Origin: JABIEQ01 sp964516055
Lineage (GTDB): Bacteria > Patescibacteriota > Patescibacteriia > Magasanikbacterales > UBA922
Length of the DNA: 12,471 nucleotides
Assembly: GCA_964516055.1 (NCBI GenBank)
Contig: CAZEYK010000037.1
Location: forward strand, 1 to 12,471
Direction: 5' to 3'
Shown here: positions 1 through 9,250 of the stretch, piece after piece
Numbering within the stretch: the first letter of the stretch is position 1
Layout of the letters: the number at the start of each line of letters is the position of its first letter
Notes under the pieces: generated by a model
Told to the model about the DNA's origin: nothing
The model's database searches: none
Seen by the model: only the letters and a program-made list of their open reading frames with translations
Position numbers and translations under genes: made by a program

Positions 1-3000
1 TGTGGTCCCCAAGACCATTGCCAAGCATATTGTCCAGGAATAGACGCAATTTGCTGACCATTCGTACTTTCAACATGGGCAGTAAATGTTGCCGTCGTAT
101 TTGGAGCAGAATAAGTATATGTACTTGGAGTAACAGAAATACTCTGAATCTTACAAATATCAGAACCCGTTTGAAACACAAAACTATCATCAAGCGATAC
201 ATCATTATTTGCATTTTTTATACCAACTCCTCGTTGATCAACAATACCACCTTGCCCACCAGAGAGAACTACTGCATACATGGCATTTTCATCAAGAAGT
301 GAATCAATATACAACGATACAGTAGAGGTAACAGCATTATTATCTGTACCAAATGTATACTGAATATCCGGAGTAACAGATACCATGCCAGCACACCACG
401 TATGAATATTATTCAAGGCAAATTGAGAAGCACGAACATCACTCACAAAAACACGAGCAAACAATTGTTTTACATGCCACCATAGCCATGGAATTAATCC
501 ATCATCAGGGGTGACCCGATCAAACAATTGATCAGCAAATGCAAACGTATCAGATACTAAATCTGTAACAGCAACCGCATTTTGTCCATCAAGTGCACAA
601 TTAAAATTTTCTCGCTCATGCCCCTTGGCTACAACAACATTTCCTTGCAAAGAATTTTCATCAAGATAGCCATTAAAAGAAAAAGAAATAAACGTATTTC
701 GACAAACAAGTGCAGATGACAATCCCGCACCATCTTCAGGATATGCCTCTACCCGCTTCATCCGTGGATAACAACATGAATTTGATGAAACACCAAACTC
801 ATTAGCAGCATCTCCTCCTTCAAGAGGACAATCATTATAAGAAACACTATCCACCGCAGCCAGTACAGGAGTTTGAAATTCCGTATATCCACATTGTAAA
901 AAGTAATCAGCAACTCCTCCAACATCTCTTCCAAAAAGAGAAAAACCATCATGAACAGAAGAACTTACCACCGTTGTTTGAAAACCAAGTGGATCAATTT
1001 GTGTTGACTCCCCTACCGCCGTAACTAATTGCACAGGAGAATCTCCTGGAATTATATCTCCATTTGCACCAACAACTGCCTCACATTGATACGTTTGTTG
1101 CCGCCCATATACACCAGAAAATTCACCAAAACTCAATTCTCCATCACCACAAATTGATGGCATATCATACAATAATGATGACCCCGCATACGTACAATCA
1201 GACAAACACCATGGATCAGTTGCATCACATTGTGCGAGTGGTGTATTACACACATTTTGCAACAAACACCGAGAGCTACACGTTTCTGTTGTTGCTCCCT
1301 GAACACCTGGCTCACATTCTTCACCCTGTTCAATAGTTCTATTTCCACAAACACTAATAGATTGCAGACAAGCAGTGTCATTTACAAAACGATTATCTGG
1401 TGTTTCACACCATGCAGCAACTACCGATGTTCCGGTATGAAGACATTGAGTAGTACAACCAATACGAGAAATACCGGTATCACAAGATTCTCCACGTGTC
1501 ACAAATCCATCTCCACAAACAGAAGCCTGAACATCTTGTTCAGAAATATTATCAGCAACCTGTGATCCACGAAGCTGACAAGAAGCCGTACAAAAAGGAT
1601 GATCCGTTTTAGTTCTTCCTTCACCATCATTACCTGGATCACACTGTTCTCCCAGTTGTTCATCAACAACAGCATTTCCACACTGCCCATCAAAAACACC
1701 CCGTCGAGCACTTCCTGGACGAAGACAACTAAGTGAACAACTAACGCCAGGAATCTCACGTGGCGCAGCAATATCACAATCTTCTCCAAGATCCACAACA
1801 CCATTACCACACAATCGGACACTCTCGGCAGAAGCACTATCAACATCACTTCCTTTTGGCAAACAAGCATTCGTACAATATGGCGAAGAAGAAGCATTTC
1901 CTATATCAAAATTGGTTACGGTTGCAACGAATTGATCACCAACTTCCCAATCCCATCCATAACTCCAGGCATTAAGCCGTTGACCACGAATACTACATTC
2001 ATTGGGAGCACTATATGGAATAGCTGAAAAAATAGTTTTTTCTCCAATAGTTCGTGCAATCCATGGATTTGGTTCAATATCTACATTACTCACCGCACAC
2101 GCTCGTCCATCTTCTTTTGTTCGAAAGCGCCATTCAAATGCAGGCAATGCATTCCCCGCAATTGGTGGAGAAATTCGTCCAAGCGCTTTAATATGTCCAG
2201 TATCATCAATAGCACCATTTACCCCATTTAGTGAAGCTTTATAATATGTGTTTGCCTTCATCTGCCCTCCCAGTTGCCAATCCATAATAAGCTCACGCTG
2301 AGTAGAGCGAGATAAATCATACAAAGCAGAATCAACTTCCACAAAATCTAAACAATTAGCATCACGACATTCAAAAAGACGAAATCCTGATCCATACGTA
2401 GTAACATCCATCCGTCGGTTAAACTGCGCCAAGATAGATGCATTCACACATGAGACCAAACAATTTGGCTCAACATACGTTACTCGAGGATCTCCAAGAT
2501 TAACAATCAAATTACTAACAGCATCAATAGGAAGTCCTTCCACTGTAGTATCAGCAACAACATCAACCCCCTCAGGGAACGTATTTTCCAGAGCATTTAC
2601 CTTTCCACGACTATCTTGATACCCGTCACCAGAGGCAACTGTTGCTTCTGCCCTATTATCAGCAAGCGAATGATTGTCTTCATCTACAGCATTCCATTGC
2701 CAACCAAGTCCATCAACATTAATCACACGACATGCTTGATCACCACTTCCCCATACATAATAAAATAAAGGATGTTGTGGACTATTTGCACTATTTGGCC
2801 CAATATCATAAGGAAACCGTGTATCCTGCAATACCCCCAAATCACGGGCAATATATGATGGTGGTTGAATCCCCGCTCCAGTAATCTGACAAACACCACC
2901 ACTCGTTTTAAAATCAAAATAATAGGCAATTGCGGTATTTTCAATTGGTCGTGTTCGTTGTAACGGCTCATTTCTTTCAACAAAATCTCCCAAAATTTCT

Positions 3001-6000
3001 ACGCTCTTTTGTGATTGAATGGCATCATAAAGTTCAATACGATACCAGGTATTTGCCGCCAAATTACTATTATCCTGTTTTCGAATCTTCAACACTCCTT
3101 GATCCCCATTAGGTTCAACGACAAAAGAAAACTCATCAGTAACATCAACACCGTTATCACAATTTATAGAATCTTCTCCTTCACACGTATACACCTGCAC
3201 ACTTTGAGACGATACCGTTTCTACTTTTAAAGGCAACGTAAACCGAACCGCTATATCAGCATTCACACAAGCTCTGTTTCCATCAGGCCATCCATCATTC
3301 AAATTATCAGAATACCATGGCGTTGGTGAAGGAATATTATTTCCTTCTGGCTGACCTCCATCATTGATACTACACTGTTCAACAACACGAAGCGTCTCTG
3401 GAATTTTTCCGGTAGTAAATCGCCAAACATATCCCGCATCACTCGTTTCACCAGGACACGCTTGATCTGACGCAGCCCACTGACCAGCACCAATTCCTTC
3501 TGAACAACAACGATATCCTTCCGCAGGAGGCACAGCACCATCATCAGTACATAACGATACTTCATAATACACACTATTACTCTCAACATCATTTACCGTT
3601 ACCTTAATTGGACCTGTTTCCATAGACAACCCTTCTCCCAAAGAAACTGGCAAATAAAAATCAATAAGATCATCCCTAATTCGATTACCAAAAATAGAAT
3701 GTCCACTTAAATCACGAGAATTGGACTCAGATAGCCATGTAGTAATATCAGTAACCACAGCATCCTTCCACCAAAAATGGAGCGATGTTTGAAGAATATC
3801 ATTATTACCCGCGACAAGATTTGCCCCAAATAAAGATAGTTGATCCGCACGAGGCGCAGGACCACTCTTTGGTACTAACCGACAAATACTTGGCCGAGGA
3901 TCCCCTGAAACAATAGCAATAATATCATCAGCACCATCAGTCATAAGCCCAGCACGAGTACGAAGCACAAGCACATATGATTGTCCTTGTACAATAGGAG
4001 CATTATCGGGAATACCTATCACAACTTGACTATCACTCCAAGAACTTCCTTCACAACCAGCAAGGGAGGTATCAAGAACAAAACAAGATCCAATTTGTTG
4101 CCGATCTTCAGGATCAGCAGCAGCACAACTTCGAGCAACTTCCAAAGAAGGAGCCATAACAACATCTCCCACTTCATTTCCAAATCGTTGCCCAAACAAT
4201 GTAATATAACTTCCCACGGTAGTAGTTACAGGATCAACGGAGTCAATAACAGGAAAAATATCGGCTTCATCTCCCAAAATAGTAAATGGAACTCCATTAC
4301 TTTCTTTTCCATTAAGAGAAATTTTTACCCCTACTCTTCCAGGAAGCAAATTATTAGGGACAGAAGAAAATAATAAACGATCAGACCAACTTGATACTAC
4401 TGGACTAATACCACCAAACACCAATTCACTCGTATTTAATTGTGCATCACCAAATGACTGACCTTGCGCAATAATTGGCGTACCAGGTAATCCCGCCGTA
4501 ATATTACGTGATAAATCACCCTCAACTTCTCCAGCTACTACTCGACAAAGTCCTGGTCGATCTACATCATTTTTTTCAAATAGTCCTCCACGAGGCCCTG
4601 GTCTATTTCCATGATCATCAGCCGTACTATCACGAAGAGAAGGATCATCATCTCTCGTAACACGAATAGCAGCAAGCTGTCCAATACCAAAATCACCACC
4701 AAATGGGCTCGTAAATGTACCCAGTGAATATCCATTACCCTGCAACGTTGCTTGTAAATTATTTCCAGATTGATCAGCCAATATCACACCATCAGTTTCT
4801 TCAAATCCCCAATGCCCAACAACACCGCCATTAACAGGAATACCCCGCGCTGCACGAGTTTGAATTTCTGCATCACTAAGCGCTCTATTATAGAGCTTAA
4901 TTTCATCAAAAGCGCCATTCCAATTTATACCAAGAGCATCAGAGCCAAAAATAAGTGGAGCCGTATTTTTTTGAAGAGTTCCATCATATACAACATCACT
5001 CGTAAGTTCTCCATTCACAAATAATTTAATCCTATGCTGTTCAGCATCAGCAACAAGCGCAAGATGAGACCATTCATCTTGTAAAATCGCCAAATTTTGA
5101 ACAGTATTTATAGAGGTTCCATCAACTTGTAAAATACTTGCCCACGGCTGCATTGCCTGAGAAAGAAAAAGTCCATAAGAATCACTTTTTCTTGCAATAA
5201 TTACTCCTCTATTTGGAAATACTCGCGGAAATACCCAAGACTCAAGCGTAAATGTACTATCAAAATCAAGTACATCATTGTTAGCAACAGAAGCATAACT
5301 CAACCCTTGAGCAGTATTCATATCAAGTGCAAATCCACCACCAGCAGGAACTTCAGTAATAATCCAATCATCATGCCACAAATCAGCACCCTGACATTGC
5401 GCCAAAGAAGCCGAAACCCAAACATCATCATCCGTTACTTCCCCATCATTATTCGTATCAAGACCAAATTCCAAAAGCCCCTGCTCTTCACCAAAATATC
5501 GGCCAAACACGGTAATCCAATTCCCCGTAGCTCCATCCCAAGGATCAAGATCAATAATCATTGGTTGAGGAACACACCGTCCTTCAACACAAAGCTGAGA
5601 AGGACATTGCCAGTTTTCACTACACGCGCCATCAGGTTGTAAACATTCTTGTGCATCAGCATTATTTCCAGGAGCACCTAAATCATCACACTGCTCACCC
5701 ACAAGAACAAACGACGTAGAAAACACTGATTCATTATGATCAATATCATGAGCAATCAAATCAACAGTATATCGTTCTGGTGCACACCCCGCACAACGAG
5801 GAACATAATAATTATAATCAAATGAAAAATCTCGTGATGAACCCTGAACAACAGCCGGACCACTATACACAATTTTTCCATCACTAGGGGCAACACCTTC
5901 AGGATAAATTCGTAATTCAACATATCCAGTTCCTGCTGATTCACCACCATCAGTCATGTCTGAAATCAATGCCGTTATTGGATGAATCCCATTTCGTGAA

Positions 6001-6971
6001 ACAATAATAGGATCACCAGACTCACCATCAATAGCAAAATCTGAAATAGTAGGCACAGTAGTATCAAGTACTCCATCGGTATTTACCTGAAATCGAGCTA
6101 CATTAGGATAATCACCACATTGTTCATCAATAGCAACTTCCAAATCTCTCCCCTCTCGATCATTTTCTTGTTGACTACGAAGGGCAGGATTTACAGTAAT
6201 AGTATATGACCCTGGAGCAAAACAAGTTTCTCCCGGTTGACATTCTTCAGGAATAGTAAGAACAGCTTCCACCACACGAGCTCCAGCCAGAATTTGAGAA
6301 GTAATGGCAAGAGGTTGATTATTTGTATCAACAACAGTAAAGACATCTTGAGGATCAGTATCATCAGCAAGTGGCCAGCTAAACACCGCACGAATAACAA
6401 TGTTATTCATGTCTGTAGGATCAACACCTGGACCCGGCGTACTTGGCGTAATACTCTGCACGACAAAGTGAGTATCTTCACAAGTTAAAAATTCGTCAGG
6501 AGTACAAAACAACGGTGGATTTGGTCCCAAACAACGTGGATCCACATCCTCTTGTGTAGCACCTGTCCGAACCCCCGTAGCATCAGACAAACTCCGAATA
6601 ACAAACCGCGCAATAGCAAAAGAAGATAAAATAATTGCCAAACCAATCACGGCATTAATCAAAATTTTCTTCGCACGAGAAATTTGATCTTCATTTCCAT
6701 TTGCTGTTAAGTACAAATATCCTGCATACACAATCAATACAACCGCGATAACACCAAGCAACCCCAAGAAAACATTAATAATTTGCGCAACCACCGATCG
6801 GATATCACCACTTCCCAATGCTGTTTGATCAGCAAATTCTGCAACACCAAACACATCTCCTTGTACCCCCTGAGCAAAAACTTCCGTAGGAAAAAAATGG
6901 GATACAGCAAAAACCTCAATCACCATCATGAGTAGTAAAATACATCGTTTGCTATATCGTCGAAACATCAT
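1..6971 (-). CDS. Giant secreted pilin-anchored Ig/TIG/LamG/Cys-rich surface protein (partial, C-terminus beyond window)
   Basis: I read this frame codon by codon from the ATG at 6971 to the left edge: at least 2323 codons (about 250 kDa) with no stop. Residues 1-33 look like a signal peptide (basic start, hydrophobic core, VFA|Q cleavage site). Residues about 61-88 and 103-125 are two membrane helices joined by a short loop, TANGNEDQISRAKK; this resembles the VirB2-like T4SS pilin family common in Patescibacteria. The outer part holds, in order: a TIG domain (about 470-545), a LamG-like module (about 547-765), three more TIG-like domains (about 803-900, 908-1019, 1026-1140), Big_5/SbsA-like Ig domains (about 1190-1350 and 1490-1625), five Cys-rich CGxGxxxxGExCD repeats (about 1705-1960), another Big_5-like domain (about 2080-2275) and the start of a further Ig-like domain. 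The topology places the C-terminal bulk outside the cell. It starts 4 nt after the upstream paralogue and is probably co-transcribed with it. Role: adhesin or decorated pilin (inferred). The frame and N-terminus are firm; domain boundaries are by eye. Confidence 0.9.
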   Translation of the reverse strand, partial: MMFRRYSKRCILLLMMVIEVFAVSHFFPTEVFAQGVQGDVFGVAEFADQTALGSGDIRSVVAQIINVFLGLLGVIAVVLIVYAGYLYLTANGNEDQISRAKKILINAVIGLAIILSSFAIARFVIRSLSDATGVRTGATQEDVDPRCLGPNPPLFCTPDEFLTCEDTHFVVQSITPSTPGPGVDPTDMNNIVIRAVFSWPLADDTDPQDVFTVVDTNNQPLAITSQILAGARVVEAVLTIPEECQPGETCFAPGSYTITVNPALRSQQENDREGRDLEVAIDEQCGDYPNVARFQVNTDGVLDTTVPTISDFAIDGESGDPIIVSRNGIHPITALISDMTDGGESAGTGYVELRIYPEGVAPSDGKIVYSGPAVVQGSSRDFSFDYNYYVPRCAGCAPERYTVDLIAHDIDHNESVFSTSFVLVGEQCDDLGAPGNNADAQECLQPDGACSENWQCPSQLCVEGRCVPQPMIIDLDPWDGATGNWITVFGRYFGEEQGLLEFGLDTNNDGEVTDDDVWVSASLAQCQGADLWHDDWIITEVPAGGGFALDMNTAQGLSYASVANNDVLDFDSTFTLESWVFPRVFPNRGVIIARKSDSYGLFLSQAMQPWASILQVDGTSINTVQNLAILQDEWSHLALVADAEQHRIKLFVNGELTSDVVYDGTLQKNTAPLIFGSDALGINWNGAFDEIKLYNRALSDAEIQTRAARGIPVNGGVVGHWGFEETDGVILADQSGNNLQATLQGNGYSLGTFTSPFGGDFGIGQLAAIRVTRDDDPSLRDSTADDHGNRPGPRGGLFEKNDVDRPGLCRVVAGEVEGDLSRNITAGLPGTPIIAQGQSFGDAQLNTSELVFGGISPVVSSWSDRLLFSSVPNNLLPGRVGVKISLNGKESNGVPFTILGDEADIFPVIDSVDPVTTTVGSYITLFGQRFGNEVGDVVMAPSLEVARSCAAADPEDRQQIGSCFVLDTSLAGCEGSSWSDSQVVIGIPDNAPIVQGQSYVLVLRTRAGLMTDGADDIIAIVSGDPRPSICRLVPKSGPAPRADQLSLFGANLVAGNNDILQTSLHFWWKDAVVTDITTWLSESNSRDLSGHSIFGNRIRDDLIDFYLPVSLGEGLSMETGPIKVTVNDVESNSVYYEVSLCTDDGAVPPAEGYRCCSEGIGAGQWAASDQACPGETSDAGYVWRFTTGKIPETLRVVEQCSINDGGQPEGNNIPSPTPWYSDNLNDGWPDGNRACVNADIAVRFTLPLKVETVSSQSVQVYTCEGEDSINCDNGVDVTDEFSFVVEPNGDQGVLKIRKQDNSNLAANTWYRIELYDAIQSQKSVEILGDFVERNEPLQRTRPIENTAIAYYFDFKTSGGVCQITGAGIQPPSYIARDLGVLQDTRFPYDIGPNSANSPQHPLFYYVWGSGDQACRVINVDGLGWQWNAVDEDNHSLADNRAEATVASGDGYQDSRGKVNALENTFPEGVDVVADTTVEGLPIDAVSNLIVNLGDPRVTYVEPNCLVSCVNASILAQFNRRMDVTTYGSGFRLFECRDANCLDFVEVDSALYDLSRSTQRELIMDWQLGGQMKANTYYKASLNGVNGAIDDTGHIKALGRISPPIAGNALPAFEWRFRTKEDGRACAVSNVDIEPNPWIARTIGEKTIFSAIPYSAPNECSIRGQRLNAWSYGWDWEVGDQFVATVTNFDIGNASSSPYCTNACLPKGSDVDSASAESVRLCGNGVVDLGEDCDIAAPREIPGVSCSLSCLRPGSARRGVFDGQCGNAVVDEQLGEQCDPGNDGEGRTKTDHPFCTASCQLRGSQVADNISEQDVQASVCGDGFVTRGESCDTGISRIGCTTQCLHTGTSVVAAWCETPDNRFVNDTACLQSISVCGNRTIEQGEECEPGVQGATTETCSSRCLLQNVCNTPLAQCDATDPWCLSDCTYAGSSLLYDMPSICGDGELSFGEFSGVYGRQQTYQCEAVVGANGDIIPGDSPVQLVTAVGESTQIDPLGFQTTVVSSSVHDGFSLFGRDVGGVADYFLQCGYTEFQTPVLAAVDSVSYNDCPLEGGDAANEFGVSSNSCCYPRMKRVEAYPEDGAGLSSALVCRNTFISFSFNGYLDENSLQGNVVVAKGHERENFNCALDGQNAVAVTDLVSDTFAFADQLFDRVTPDDGLIPWLWWHVKQLFARVFVSDVRASQFALNNIHTWCAGMVSVTPDIQYTFGTDNNAVTSTVSLYIDSLLDENAMYAVVLSGGQGGIVDQRGVGIKNANNDVSLDDSFVFQTGSDICKIQSISVTPSTYTYSAPNTTATFTAHVESTNGQQIASIPGQYAWQWSWGP

Positions 6972-6975
6972 AAAA

Positions 6976-9186
6976 TTATTCTCCTTCATCTAAAATATTA
7001 TCAAACCGAGGACTAACTATTTCCTGTTTCATCCCTTCCAAACAAGTCGCAATATCAGGTTGCAAAATAGGTAACACATCCTGATTTGTTGTTTGTACAC
7101 ATGCCGTATCCTTCGTTTGTTCAAACGTAACAGGCACACAATTTCGATCAACCCCCGATTCACTATCATATTCACAAACAGGAGAAACATTTCGTTCATC
7201 TTCTGGCGTACCAATAGGTCCACGACCAGGATACAAACAATTTTGATTAAGAGAGCGAACACTCGTAGGAATACTAGTAAAGTAATATAAATCAAGTCCA
7301 CTTGGGCCAAGCGCCCGATGATCTATCTCCGCCACAGTATCTCCATTTCCATTCAATGATGAACGAGTTCTAAACCACAATGAATCATCAACAATATCAC
7401 CTGGATGTTCTTCAATAGCAATATGAGATAAAGATCGAGATATCATAGGCTTACTAAATGTTATCAAAACATTTTCTGTTTCAACAACATCTTCTTGATC
7501 AAGCCCAGGAAACACCTGTTGCACATATGGAACAGTATTATCAATTTCATCGGCTACACGAAACGTCCAATAAAAATTGTCAGCCAATCGTTCATCAATA
7601 GCCCCATCAGGATTTCCTTGAGCAGGGATAGTTATACGGAACGGATCATTAATTGGAGGTTTATTATCTCGCACTCCGTCTTTATTACCATCAAGTGCAT
7701 TACCCGAAACATCAGCAATCCCAGAAAATGGAATAGCAGAAAAATCTTGTGCATCAACTCCATTTGTTCGAGCAGTACGAAGCAGGGCATGCATTCGATC
7801 TTCACCATTTTTATCATTTACAGGCAAACAATATATCGGTTCTCCACAAGCATTTCTTCCACACTCGTCATTTGGAACAAACTCAATAGTTCTATACCCA
7901 TTGGAAATAACCCACTCCCCAGAAAACTGCGGATGATAATCAGCAGCAGGATTGGTGTTAATGGTACTTGTGTTAAGTACAATATGAGAAAAGGTACCAT
8001 TTGGTGGTGAAAATTGACCAGCAACAGCAAGAGGATCCATAGCCTCATTAAATGTTACCTGCAAAATGGTATTTCTTGGAATAACTTGTTCTTCACCAGT
8101 AAAAGCAGGATAAGTACTTTGAACCACAGGTGGATCAAAATCAAAATCACTACCCGTAGAAAACTCCCAGGTATAATATGAAAATCGTTGCTGCGCAAAA
8201 ATACTTTCATTCACCTGTTGTTTCATGATTTGATTAGACAAATACACCGTATACGGTACAGTATCTTCCAAAAATTGGAATGGACGAAACACAAAGGTAA
8301 ACACAGATAAATCTTCTCCCTCATACATCGTCATAGCAGCTGCTTGTACTCTAATATTTTCATCTGCAGTAGGAAATATACGAACAGCATCAATCTTCAG
8401 ATGATCACAAGACGCTTCCCAATTAAACTCTTCCCCATCAACCGCAGGCAAACAATCTCCATAATATTCTACAATATTTCCAGCTCCATCTCGCAAACAA
8501 TTGGCTTCATTATCAACCATAGAAACAGGATCAACACCATCAATAGGCCAACAGGTTTGATTTGTATTTTCAATAAGACTTGCAGGATCAACAGGTTCAG
8601 CAAAAGTAACAATAATTTTTGTATTTCTTTTTACATCTTCTTGATCTCGGAACGGATAATGATCGCGAACAACACTTCCCAAAGAACCACTTCCAGCAAA
8701 TGACGCAATTTGAGGTCGTCCTCCATTTCCTCCTTCAGAAATACGAAATCCTGTCGCTCCTCGAAGTGCATTAATAATAAATCGAGTAATAATAAACGCC
8801 GATAAAATAATAACCAACCCAATGACAGCATTCACTAAAATTTTCTTTGCTCGCGTAATATTATCTTCATTCCCATTTGCCGTCATCCACAAATACCCAG
8901 CATAAATTACAATAACCACAAAGATAACACCCAGAAGTCCCAAAAAGACATTGATGATTTGTGCAATAATGACACGAATATCCCCACTACCAAGTACAGT
9001 TTGATCTGCAAAGTCACCAACACCAAAGGTATCTGTTTGAACACTGTTTGGAGGCACAACTTCTTGTGCAAACACATCAACAGGAAAAAGAGAGACACAT
9101 AAAAAAACAACCAAACAAAACATTGTGGTTGAAACAAGATTCTTTTGAAGAATACCAAAAAATTTTGATCGATTCCAGGCCAGCAT
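6976..9186 (-). CDS. Secreted pilin-domain protein with three Big_5/SbsA-like Ig domains
   Basis: 736 aa. Residues 1-40 form a signal peptide (W4, R6, K8 and K15 before a hydrophobic core, cleavage VFA|Q). The ATG at 9186 is preferred over M22 because M22 would leave no positive n-region. Residues about 72-98 and 115-138 are two membrane helices joined by TANGNEDNITRAKK, the VirB2-like T4SS pilin arrangement. Three Ig-like domains of the Big_5 (SbsA) type follow at about 174-344, 352-543 and 551-640, each with the typical pattern of a proline-containing entry followed by 'xxVTFxExMDPxxL' (VTFAEPVDPASL, VTFNEAMDPLAV, ITFSKPMISRSL). D499-x-N501-x-D503-G504-x-x-D507 is a TSP3-like calcium loop. 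The last ~90 residues are Cys-rich (C650, C671, C683, C696, C715). No sorting signal or third helix is seen at the C-terminus. It lies just upstream of its giant paralogue. Only a weak SD (TAGG) precedes it, and I saw no convincing promoter; read-through from rpsU-yqeY is possible. Function: surface or pilus-associated structural/adhesive protein (inferred). Confidence 0.9.
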   Translation of the reverse strand: MLAWNRSKFFGILQKNLVSTTMFCLVVFLCVSLFPVDVFAQEVVPPNSVQTDTFGVGDFADQTVLGSGDIRVIIAQIINVFLGLLGVIFVVIVIYAGYLWMTANGNEDNITRAKKILVNAVIGLVIILSAFIITRFIINALRGATGFRISEGGNGGRPQIASFAGSGSLGSVVRDHYPFRDQEDVKRNTKIIVTFAEPVDPASLIENTNQTCWPIDGVDPVSMVDNEANCLRDGAGNIVEYYGDCLPAVDGEEFNWEASCDHLKIDAVRIFPTADENIRVQAAAMTMYEGEDLSVFTFVFRPFQFLEDTVPYTVYLSNQIMKQQVNESIFAQQRFSYYTWEFSTGSDFDFDPPVVQSTYPAFTGEEQVIPRNTILQVTFNEAMDPLAVAGQFSPPNGTFSHIVLNTSTINTNPAADYHPQFSGEWVISNGYRTIEFVPNDECGRNACGEPIYCLPVNDKNGEDRMHALLRTARTNGVDAQDFSAIPFSGIADVSGNALDGNKDGVRDNKPPINDPFRITIPAQGNPDGAIDERLADNFYWTFRVADEIDNTVPYVQQVFPGLDQEDVVETENVLITFSKPMISRSLSHIAIEEHPGDIVDDSLWFRTRSSLNGNGDTVAEIDHRALGPSGLDLYYFTSIPTSVRSLNQNCLYPGRGPIGTPEDERNVSPVCEYDSESGVDRNCVPVTFEQTKDTACVQTTNQDVLPILQPDIATCLEGMKQEIVSPRFDNILDEGE
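6981..6986 (-). promoter_or_regulatory. Shine-Dalgarno of the giant pilin/Ig gene
   Basis: AAGGAG lies 9 nt before the ATG at 6971, inside the last codons of the upstream paralogue (…GAA GGA GAA TAA). It favours the first of two adjacent ATGs (6971 rather than 6968) and lets translation of the giant gene be coupled to termination of its neighbour. Confidence 0.75.
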
Positions 9187-9219
9187 GGGAAAACCTAGAA
9201 AAAATGCAATGAGTAGAAA

Positions 9220-9250
9220 TTAACAACTAAGAGATTTTCTTATTTGTTAA
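9220..9250 (-). terminator. AT-rich stem-loop over the yqeY stop codon, possible terminator
   Basis: A near-perfect inverted repeat: a 7-bp arm (TTAACAA/TTGTTAA), one A·G mismatch, a 5-bp arm (TAAGA/TCTTA) and a 5-nt loop. It includes the yqeY stop codon (9247-9249). On the minus strand it is followed by only TTTCT, so the U-tract is poor. It may be a weak terminator or an mRNA 3'-end/processing element that lowers expression of the downstream surface genes relative to rpsU-yqeY. Confidence 0.45.

Noticed and set aside
4647..5335. Circularly permuted LamG domain (HWGFEETDG after the LSDAEIQ end)
   Set aside because: The order EIQ … GLVGYWxFDE is common in LamG-containing proteins, so it is not unusual by itself.
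1..6971. The left 7 kb as a gene-poor or decayed region, since only short scattered frames with both ends lie there
   Set aside because: One uninterrupted minus-strand frame covers it all; it merely lacks its stop codon within the window.
7495..8010. Plus-strand open frame of 171 codons opposite the 736-aa gene, and many similar ones opposite the giant gene
   Set aside because: Low-complexity Ile/Ser/Asn/Thr-rich translations typical of antisense shadows of AT-rich genes; no RBS or family pattern.
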